Assembly: GCA_965203375.1 (NCBI GenBank)
Contig: OZ241886.1
Span: forward strand, 3,596,001 to 3,660,000
DNA: 64,000 bases
Source: CATQHS01 sp965203375
GTDB lineage: Bacteria; Actinomycetota; Acidimicrobiia; Acidimicrobiales; Aldehydirespiratoraceae
Reading direction: 5' to 3'
The position numbers and the translations under genes are program-made. The notes under the pieces were generated by a model. That model saw only the letters and a list, made by a program, of their open reading frames with translations, searched no databases and was not told the DNA's origin. This document shows, one piece after another, positions 57,311 through 64,000 of this stretch (positions within the stretch are counted from its first letter, which is position 1; every line of letters starts with the position of its first letter).

Positions 57311-60300
57311 TCAAGCAACCCGGCTGAGGGCGTGCTCAATGATCTGAGCCAGCGAACTGGAGTAGCTCAAGAAGTAGACACCGTCGCGTTTCCAATCGTC
57401 CAGCGAACGGCTCCCGTCGTCAATCTTATCCGGTTCGGTGACCGACAGTATGTACGCGTGCAGATGCAGATTCGAGGCGCTCTCATGCAGCTCGTGCAGC
57501 TTGCGGCTGATCTCGGCGATCTCGTGGTGTAGTTTTATTTTCTTGCGCTCTCGGCTGCCGAGTCGGGCCAGCCCCTTGGGGTCGAGAAACACGACATGCT
57601 GGGCGTCGCCGTCTTTGACCCAGACGATGAAGTCGGGGTAGTAGCCGAAGTCGTCGAAGAACGAGACACCCCGGCCACGGGTGAGGTTGCGGATGAGGAA
57701 CAGCTCCTTGCCATCCAGGCAAGAAGTGAGTGGTCTGGCCGCCATTCCGGCAAGGAGGCTGACGACTCTCTTCTCGCTCTCATCTAAGGGAACCGGCTCG
57801 ACCGAGATGACCCGATCTTTCGAAGCGTAGAGCAGAGGCTCATAGGCATGGGCCTCTGTACAGAATGTACCAACTTTTAAATTATCGTACCAAAGTTTCG
57901 GCATCTCGCCCTTTCGGACGGCCTCTTCCAAATCTCGGGCCTCTTGGATTAATAAATCTTTGGTGGCATCCACTGATAGCCTATGGCTGTCGATCTTATT
58001 CGGATCGTCTTCGGTCAAAGTGACGATCTCGATCTGTTTATGCTCCCATCGACGGCGCTGCTTGCGCCAATACTGGCCAGCATATTCGGTGATCAAATCA
58101 ACGGCGATCTCCTCTAGATCTTGAACCTGGCGGAACTCGGTGACGGCTGCTCGATCCGGGGGGATGTAGATGGTATACCAACCATCGTCTCGCAGCAGCT
58201 TCTCCACCGTCTCAGGTGCGATGATCAGGTTGCGCCAGTTGTTGAATCGCTTGCGGGCCAGCAGGCGGTCGTGGATGCGGGCCACATTGAAGAAGTCGGC
58301 GTAGCGCTTCAGGTCTCTGAAGACCGTCTTCTCCTGCTCTCGACCACCGGGGGCGTCAGCGGAAGCGACGGATTGGAGCCGCGAGTACAGGTCGAGCGTC
58401 ACAAAGGGACGGCCCTCGTCGTTGGGGCCGGGCAGGGCGGAGCGCTCGTCGCTGGCTTCGTATCGGCGGCCTTTCTTGAGCCGGATCAGTTTCAGGTCCG
58501 TCTCTCGGGCGAAGTTCCAGGTGACGGGCAGAGTGAAGGTCTCCTGCTCAGAGTTCAGGCCCTCTTTTTGCAGCATGTTCCTGAAGGTCTGCATGTAGTT
58601 GGCCCGGAGCCCGAAGATGTAGAGCTTCTCCAGCTCCTTAAGCCGGACGCTGTCGTCGGGCTGTTCGGCCCCGCTCTCTAGGTGCCTCTTCAGGGTCATG
58701 TTCCAGCCCTTGAGCCGCACCCCCCGCCCGAACATCTGGATGATCTCGGGCCCTTCGCTCACGCCGACGTGCATGAGCCCCATGGTGCTCACCCGCCATG
58801 AGCTCCATCCGGCGATGAAGCGCCGCGCCCCTATGACGATGTTCACCGTCGAGTCGGGCCGGTCCACCTCGGCGAACAGCCGCTCGGCGAAGCCCATCTC
58901 CCGATCGACGTCGAGGTCGGGCCCGGCGTTGTCGACGAGCAGCTTGTAGAGACCGGACGAGTCCCCGACGTTGACCACGCCGAAGGGGTCGTTGTCGGCG
59001 GTGTGGAGGTGCAGTTCGCCTTCGCCGGTAGTCAGGTAGACGACGTGGAGGCGGCCAGCCCCGTGGAACACGGTCTGGCACAGGTCGGTGTAGAGATCTT
59101 CGTTACCGCCCTGCCCCAAAGGTTCGAAACGACCGGCGAAGCAATCCCTGCCGGCGTCGTCCAGCAGCCCCGACCTGCCGTCCAGCAGCCGCTTCATCAT
59201 GGGCCGCACTTCATCGCCACGGGCCAGCACCCAGCCTAGGAATCTCAGGATGCGGACAATGTCTGATCGGGTGGCTTGGTCGGCCTTGCTTGATCCGATG
59301 ACTGTCTTGCCCAAGAACACCCACAGCGGTTTGGCCGGGTTGAACTCCTGCCACTCGCCCGCCTTCTCCCTCCAGATGCGGCACTGCTGGTAGAAGGTGA
59401 GCAGGCAGCCGAGCAGGTACATGTTGCTGTTCTTGTCCTCCACACCGTCGGGGAGGTTCGTGATGGAGTAGTCTTTGCCGTACCCGTCGGCGTGGAACCG
59501 GCGGTAGGGGTAGTCGAACAGCAGGCATTTGCTGTAGTCGTCGAGCAGATCTTTGTCCTGTTTGGTCACCACTTGGTTGAAGGTGGCCGAATACTCGAAG
59601 GTGAAGCCGCCGGCGGCCAGCTCCTTGCGCCGCTCGCGCCAAACGTTGCCGGATGTGCCGAGATGACCCTCATCAACGAGTACCAAATTGTCTTCGCCGA
59701 AGTCCGAGACGGCGACGCGTTTCACACCTTGCTTCTCAGCCAGTTTGTTCAAGTCGATGATCTCGACCGGTGAGAACAGATCCGGTGCGGCGTCCTTAGA
59801 GAACAGCCGGGCGTGCAATCCGCTCTCGCGCATCTCGCGTTCGTGCTGCTGCGACATCTGCTCGTTGGGCGTGACGAGCACCACGTTGTTGAGTCGCCCG
59901 CCCGCTCGAGACAAGTAGTGCCGGTATTGCAGTATATGAGCGTGCATGATAAGGGTCTTGCCCGAGCCTGTCGCGCTCTGGAAGGCAAGCGTGCGCAGAT
60001 CTTTCGGCTTATATAAACCGGCGCGTCCATAATTGAGTTCAGTGCAAAACTTCTCGGGATCAGTAAAATATCGATTCAGATAGTGCTCAGTGAATACCAT
60101 AGCCAAGTATTGGTGCGGTTTCCAAGTGCGGCCGTGCTCCTGCGTCATACGCAACTTGCGGCTATGCTCCAAAATATTGGCGTCATATTGGACGAACTGA
60201 TCAAGATCAATCCGCGGACGAATCTGGCGATTACCATACCAAAACAATGAAGCATACCCACTCATACCCGAAATATCCGGTTCAAATCGTGCAGTCCGCA

Positions 60301-60385
60301 ATATCGCAAGCATCGAACTTACATCATCATAACCAAACTCCCTACAAAAAAAGGGCTGAAGAATGAGGCGATTCTCTAGAATCAT
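57311..60385 (-). CDS. res: Type III restriction enzyme, Res (helicase-nuclease) subunit
   Basis: A 1024-residue DEAD/DEAH-type restriction subunit. Walker A is ATGSGKT (138-144), motif II is DEGH (238-241), and QMFGRGVRLKG is the motif VI-like segment. At the C-terminus YYPDFIVWVKDG, then VVFLDPKG (Asp918, Asp935-Lys937) forms the PD-(D/E)xK nuclease. It cuts DNA after ATP-driven one-dimensional movement, with Mod giving specificity. The ATG overlaps the Mod stop in ATGA. The first 130 codons are AT-rich like the end of mod, and then composition changes to GC-rich near the Walker A region. Confidence 0.92.
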   Translation of the reverse strand: MILENRLILQPFFCREFGYDDVSSMLAILRTARFEPDISGMSGYASLFWYGNRQIRPRIDLDQFVQYDANILEHSRKLRMTQEHGRTWKPHQYLAMVFTEHYLNRYFTDPEKFCTELNYGRAGLYKPKDLRTLAFQSATGSGKTLIMHAHILQYRHYLSRAGGRLNNVVLVTPNEQMSQQHEREMRESGLHARLFSKDAAPDLFSPVEIIDLNKLAEKQGVKRVAVSDFGEDNLVLVDEGHLGTSGNVWRERRKELAAGGFTFEYSATFNQVVTKQDKDLLDDYSKCLLFDYPYRRFHADGYGKDYSITNLPDGVEDKNSNMYLLGCLLTFYQQCRIWREKAGEWQEFNPAKPLWVFLGKTVIGSSKADQATRSDIVRILRFLGWVLARGDEVRPMMKRLLDGRSGLLDDAGRDCFAGRFEPLGQGGNEDLYTDLCQTVFHGAGRLHVVYLTTGEGELHLHTADNDPFGVVNVGDSSGLYKLLVDNAGPDLDVDREMGFAERLFAEVDRPDSTVNIVIGARRFIAGWSSWRVSTMGLMHVGVSEGPEIIQMFGRGVRLKGWNMTLKRHLESGAEQPDDSVRLKELEKLYIFGLRANYMQTFRNMLQKEGLNSEQETFTLPVTWNFARETDLKLIRLKKGRRYEASDERSALPGPNDEGRPFVTLDLYSRLQSVASADAPGGREQEKTVFRDLKRYADFFNVARIHDRLLARKRFNNWRNLIIAPETVEKLLRDDGWYTIYIPPDRAAVTEFRQVQDLEEIAVDLITEYAGQYWRKQRRRWEHKQIEIVTLTEDDPNKIDSHRLSVDATKDLLIQEARDLEEAVRKGEMPKLWYDNLKVGTFCTEAHAYEPLLYASKDRVISVEPVPLDESEKRVVSLLAGMAARPLTSCLDGKELFLIRNLTRGRGVSFFDDFGYYPDFIVWVKDGDAQHVVFLDPKGLARLGSRERKKIKLHHEIAEISRKLHELHESASNLHLHAYILSVTEPDKIDDGSRSLDDWKRDGVYFLSYSSSLAQIIEHALSRVA

Positions 60386-63300
60386 AACTCGCTACCCGGT
60401 GATTTGAACATCAACTCACGGAAGACAGGCTCAATAGTCTCAGCGACCCATGTTTCCTGAGATTGTCTAACCGCATTCAACGTATGGTCACCGTTTACAT
60501 AGACTACATCAAATTGCCCAGACACTGCAGTGCGGTTCTTTATAAACCAAGCATCTAAAGCATCATAATCTATCTCATCACGGTTGCGCCAGAGGACCAA
60601 ACAACTACGCCCTTCGGCATCTTTACCAGTGATGGTGAGAACCCCATCAAGCCAGCGACGGGATTCTAAAGACAATCCAATCAGATAGTTGAAAGTCTCC
60701 GGGAGATCAACGTTGATTTCGTTACACATACCATCACGTACAATGGGAAGAGTATAAGAGAACGGATCCTTAAAGTCTTTACCTAGAAGGCACGCACTAC
60801 TAGATGACTCTGCACCAAGAGCATAGCTCAAATGGTAGTTCTCAGCTAACTCAGGGTTCTTAGCCAATATATCTGCCTGTTCTTCAGATTTCTCTGCTAT
60901 TTCAAGGTTGCCCAGGGCATCTTCATAACACTCCAAACTAATTATTTTTAGAAATTGAGAACTGCCTTGGCATGATACCGGCTTACCATCTTTCCAATCT
61001 TGAGAGTATATAACCTTCTTTAGACGAGGCAACATAACTGTATCAAAGTAATCAGCCGCCTCGACTAGAATATACCTTATTCGGCCCTCGTTCTCTCGAT
61101 TAAGGTTGATAACAGCATGACCAGTTGTACCAGAACCAGCAAAAAAGTCAATAATCTGACTACCATCAGCTAGATCGACAGCAAAAATGGCATCTTCAAC
61201 AGTGTACACTGATTTGGGATAAGAAAACGTGTTAGGTTGGCCTAGAATATCTCTTATCAGATTAGCACCGTTTGTGCCTGCGTTGTAGCGAGAATCTGTC
61301 CAGTTACTGAACAAGGCAGTCGTGCGCTCTTTGGCGCCAATTATCTGATATATGGTTTCTCTATTTGTACATACCAATTTATTTTGAGATACTAATCTAT
61401 GACATGATTCGTAGGATCTTCTCCAAACTCTTTCTTCCCCTTGTTCACCAATTGGATAAATTCTATCGTATCCATCTTCGGTTCTGCCTACAGGATATTC
61501 TTGCTCTGTAGGCGGGGCTTCAAGGCCCATGACTTGGCGTGAGTCGGGGTCAACTAAGATAGCGTAAAAACTATTTGGTCTTCCATACCGAAAATTGCTT
61601 TCAGCAGTTCCACTGCGTTTAAACGGTCGTCTCTCTACACCATGGGTGCTTGTTCTACCTTGAAGAGTTTTACCTATAGCTGCGGACGTACACACCAACA
61701 TATATTCATGAGTATGAGCCATTGTCGTGGCTTTACCACCTTGTGGATGATGATTAATAACGATAATATCTCGGCGAAGCCATGGATAATTATCTAATAA
61801 CTTTGTTAAGTTCACCATCTCAAAATCATCAATTGCAATGAAAATCACTTGGTCTTCAACTAGAATTGATGGGAGCAATTCTAGGCGATTTGCCATCAGA
61901 GTTATCCATGAAGATCTCAAATAGCCATTTTTATATAAGATCTCCGAATCGCCTGTGTTGTATGGAGGATCGATATAAACACACTGAACCTGGCCTTGGT
62001 ACCGAGCCTGGAGCAGGTTCAAAGCTTGGAAGTTTTCTCCGTGGATGAGCAGGCCGTCCATCTGCTCGTCCAATGGGCCCGCGTCGGAGAGGGCAGTTAG
62101 CAGGCGGTCGGTGAAATCGCGGGGGAAGTGCTTGGTGTCCAACACCAGGTAGGGGTTGGCCTTCAGGAAGTCCGGGCTCGGCGGGCTGCTCCACGACGTG
62201 TTGCCGTTCGCCAAGTCGCCGTTGATCTCGTCGACGGCGAACAGTTCGACCCATTCCTCGCACTGCGCCGCGTTGGCGGCGATCTCGGGGTACATCTCCT
62301 CGGGCACCCGGTCCAGGGTTACGCACCAGTTGGTTTCGAGCACGAACTTCTTCTTGAGCCAGAGCTGCTTCTGGAAATCCTCCAATTGGGCCAAGAAATC
62401 GATGATTTTGCCGCCGATGTGGCGGATGGCCCGCACCCGAGCCAGAGCGCGGTCCAAGCGGGCCGCGTCCCCCCGCTCGACGTCGTCCAGATTCAACACC
62501 TCGGTGTTCAGATAGAGATCCAACTCTCGGCGCAGGAAGCCGCCCAGATCTTTGTGGATGAAGTAGTCGAAGGTGTTCTTGGCCGTGTAGCGCTCGACGT
62601 GCTTGGCCAGCAGGGAGCGCTCGCCGTTGGCCTCGGTGGGGGCGGCCGCGCTCAGCGGGGCCTGCCAGTCCGAGTCCACCGCACTCAGAATCCGCCCCGC
62701 CGTCACCTCGTTGATGCGGCGCTGCTGGCTGCCGCCGTTGCCGGGCCAGGCTTTCTTCTCGCCCTGGGTCAGAGGTCGATGCTCGAAACGGACGACCAAG
62801 TCGCCGTCCTCGACGCCGACGGCATCAGTGCCGGCCAGCACGAACCGGCGTTGCTTGCCGTCGGGCTCTTTGACGTTGTCCTTCTCGTTGTCGGCGGCGG
62901 CGATCTCGAAGCGCACCCGCCGCGCTGCTCCCTCGGCATCGACCGTGAAGGCGTAGGAGGCGTAGTTCTCGGTGGTCTTGATGTAGTACTGGTCGGCGTT
63001 GGCCCAGTGCAGCTTCACCTCCTCGCCGTCGTAGGGGATCAGGTACGAGGAGCGGCCGCCAGTGGAGTAGCGGCGCTGGGAGATGAAGTCGCCCTCGCTG
63101 TAGTAGCGGCCGAAGAAGTTGGCCAGGTGGTTGTAGACGTCGGCCTCAACGGCGGCGTCCTTTCTCATCTCTTCAAGCCTGTGGTTCAAGTCGGTGAACA
63201 CATCCGAAGGCTGGGCGTCGGGGTTGTAGCCGAGTTTGCGGGCCTGTTCGCGGGCGGACTTCAACCGCTCGCTAAGGGCTTCCCGGTCCTCGGCGCTGGT

Positions 63301-63576
63301 GAGGCGCAGCGACGTTTTCACCTGCGGCAGCAGGTCCTGGTCGAGGAACTTGGTGATCTCCGCCGACTTCAGGTTCATGATCCGATACAGGCCGAAGTCC
63401 AAGTCGCCCCGGTCGAGCTGGAACATCTCGCGCAGCAGCGTCCGCAGCCGGTCGAGCTTCTCGTGCGAACCGGGGGCGGGGGGCTCTTCAGCCTGTCCGG
63501 GGGAGAGTATGCGAGTGGTCACGGCTTGATCGTAGGTCCCTTGAATCTGCGGATGTGGTGACCCGAAGGTCGTCAT
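60382..63576 (-). CDS. mod: Type III modification methylase, Mod subunit
   Basis: A 1064-residue beta-class adenine methylase. The catalytic motif DPPYNTGD begins at residue 536 and the SAM-binding motif FFAGSGTTGHAV follows at about 811-822, so motif IV precedes motif I as expected for type III Mod. The long N-terminal region (1-530) is GC-rich. From the DPPY codons (about 61970) to the 3' end the gene is visibly AT-rich, which covers the target-recognition region. The ATG at 63576 is taken; a GTG at 63522 is an alternative. It is the first gene of the mod-res operon. Confidence 0.92.
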   Translation of the reverse strand: MTTFGSPHPQIQGTYDQAVTTRILSPGQAEEPPAPGSHEKLDRLRTLLREMFQLDRGDLDFGLYRIMNLKSAEITKFLDQDLLPQVKTSLRLTSAEDREALSERLKSAREQARKLGYNPDAQPSDVFTDLNHRLEEMRKDAAVEADVYNHLANFFGRYYSEGDFISQRRYSTGGRSSYLIPYDGEEVKLHWANADQYYIKTTENYASYAFTVDAEGAARRVRFEIAAADNEKDNVKEPDGKQRRFVLAGTDAVGVEDGDLVVRFEHRPLTQGEKKAWPGNGGSQQRRINEVTAGRILSAVDSDWQAPLSAAAPTEANGERSLLAKHVERYTAKNTFDYFIHKDLGGFLRRELDLYLNTEVLNLDDVERGDAARLDRALARVRAIRHIGGKIIDFLAQLEDFQKQLWLKKKFVLETNWCVTLDRVPEEMYPEIAANAAQCEEWVELFAVDEINGDLANGNTSWSSPPSPDFLKANPYLVLDTKHFPRDFTDRLLTALSDAGPLDEQMDGLLIHGENFQALNLLQARYQGQVQCVYIDPPYNTGDSEILYKNGYLRSSWITLMANRLELLPSILVEDQVIFIAIDDFEMVNLTKLLDNYPWLRRDIIVINHHPQGGKATTMAHTHEYMLVCTSAAIGKTLQGRTSTHGVERRPFKRSGTAESNFRYGRPNSFYAILVDPDSRQVMGLEAPPTEQEYPVGRTEDGYDRIYPIGEQGEERVWRRSYESCHRLVSQNKLVCTNRETIYQIIGAKERTTALFSNWTDSRYNAGTNGANLIRDILGQPNTFSYPKSVYTVEDAIFAVDLADGSQIIDFFAGSGTTGHAVINLNRENEGRIRYILVEAADYFDTVMLPRLKKVIYSQDWKDGKPVSCQGSSQFLKIISLECYEDALGNLEIAEKSEEQADILAKNPELAENYHLSYALGAESSSSACLLGKDFKDPFSYTLPIVRDGMCNEINVDLPETFNYLIGLSLESRRWLDGVLTITGKDAEGRSCLVLWRNRDEIDYDALDAWFIKNRTAVSGQFDVVYVNGDHTLNAVRQSQETWVAETIEPVFRELMFKSPGSEL

Positions 63577-63581
63577 CGAAA

Positions 63582-63598
63582 CATACCGTAGGGGTATG
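63582..63598. promoter_or_regulatory. Inverted repeat upstream of mod
   Basis: CATACC and GGTATG flank five bases, five bases before the mod ATG. The position overlaps the likely translation-start region. It could be an operator or part of the leader. No regulator gene of the C-protein type is adjacent. Weak evidence by itself. Confidence 0.35.
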
Positions 63599-63659
63599 AC
63601 AGGGGAGGGGATAGGCGGGCCCCTGGGCGAGCCGCGGACGGCCGCCGGTGGTGACCTTA

Positions 63660-64000
63660 CTACGGGCGGTAGCCGACGATGAGGGCTTCGCGGAGGTCTT
63701 TCATCAACACGTCGGCCTCGATGAAGCCGGCCTGGTCGAGCCAGTCGAGGTGGTCCCGCAGGGGCAGCGGCGGGGCGTGGCCGGGGTCATAGGCCGGGGG
63801 CGAGCGGTCGGGGCCGGCCCGGGCCGCGGCGTAGGCGGCGCCGGACCGGTCGCCGGGCGGGCTGAAGATGTCGAGGTTCAGGAAGCACCCTCCGGGCCGC
63901 AGCAGCGGCAGGATCTCGGCGTAGATGGCCCGTATCCGGTCGGGGTAGCGCACGTTGTGGATGGCTTGGGACGACACCGCCGCGTCGAACCCCGTATCGA
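63660..64000 (-). CDS. SAM-dependent methyltransferase, C-terminal part, cut by the window edge
   Basis: The reading frame is open to the window edge. The visible part starts DTGFDAAVSSQAIHNVRYPD, the motif IV-like strand of class I methyltransferases, then RIRAIYAEILPLLRPGGCFLNLDIF and a C-terminal HLDWLDQAGFIEADVLM. This is the usual end of small-molecule methyltransferases of the Methyltransf_11/25 type. The SAM-binding glycine motif is outside the window. Confidence 0.85.
   Translation of the reverse strand, partial: DTGFDAAVSSQAIHNVRYPDRIRAIYAEILPLLRPGGCFLNLDIFSPPGDRSGAAYAAARAGPDRSPPAYDPGHAPPLPLRDHLDWLDQAGFIEADVLMKDLREALIVGYRP

Noticed and set aside
1..64000. tRNA or rRNA genes
   Set aside because: No cloverleaf-like sequence or rRNA core was seen in intergenic regions, which are nearly all too short.

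Overview
The window is very GC-rich bacterial DNA. Genes are densely packed, many start with GTG, and neighbouring genes are repeatedly joined by 4-base GTGA, ATGA or TTGA stop/start overlaps. This style, plus secreted proteins with poly-threonine linkers, LRR and S-layer domains and the catabolic gene content, fits a high-GC Actinomycetota, plausibly an Acidimicrobiia. The taxonomic placement is inference; no rRNA or tRNA gene is present.

Layout. 1-7.7 kb: a cut-off membrane protein, two aldehyde dehydrogenases flanking a PqqC/TenA-like oxygenase, an MFS transporter, a chain of three overlapping 20-codon mini-ORFs, a zinc alcohol dehydrogenase and a double-HTH regulator with a nucleotidyltransferase remnant. 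7.8-13.3 kb: a cupin, a 23-bp x 8 tandem array in front of a DUF4143 ATPase, RtcB, an amidohydrolase and an epimerase. 13.3-24.4 kb is a defence-type island: an AT-rich HEAT-like gene, a DUF499 ATPase, a DUF1156 DNA methylase, an SNF2-type helicase with a DUF3883 tail, and a NYN-domain gene. The helicase is broken by a run of 16 G, so the module looks phase-variable. The 545-bp gap between helicase and NYN gene holds two diverged copies of a hairpin element with a compensatory base pair, and a fragment of the neighbouring MFS gene.

24.4-36.6 kb: one operon encodes an oligopeptide ABC transporter (two permeases, two ATPases) with a secreted LRR-metalloprotease-SLH protein translationally coupled inside it, followed by an MFS exporter. 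Upstream lie a large threonine/proline-rich secreted protein with a lysozyme-like core and FN3 domains, and a lipoprotein.

36.6-47.7 kb: a single-strand run of genes reads as a ketone carboxylation pathway. It has a Zn-binding gamma-like subunit, two HyuA-type and one HyuB-type subunits, one unrecognised small gene, a thiolase-like/DUF35 pair and an acyl-CoA ligase. The set parallels the acetophenone carboxylase pathway. 47.9-53.8 kb: a cyclophilin, a fused indolepyruvate ferredoxin oxidoreductase and three small stress or catabolic proteins.

53.9-64 kb: an AT-rich polytopic membrane protein with three copies of a C-terminal domain, an SDR lacking the usual YxxxK, a type III restriction-modification pair whose base composition changes at the catalytic motif, and a cut-off methyltransferase. 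Short tandem duplications at gene junctions recur throughout (5.6, 11.1, 23.2-23.7, 29.1, 47.8 and 52.6 kb).
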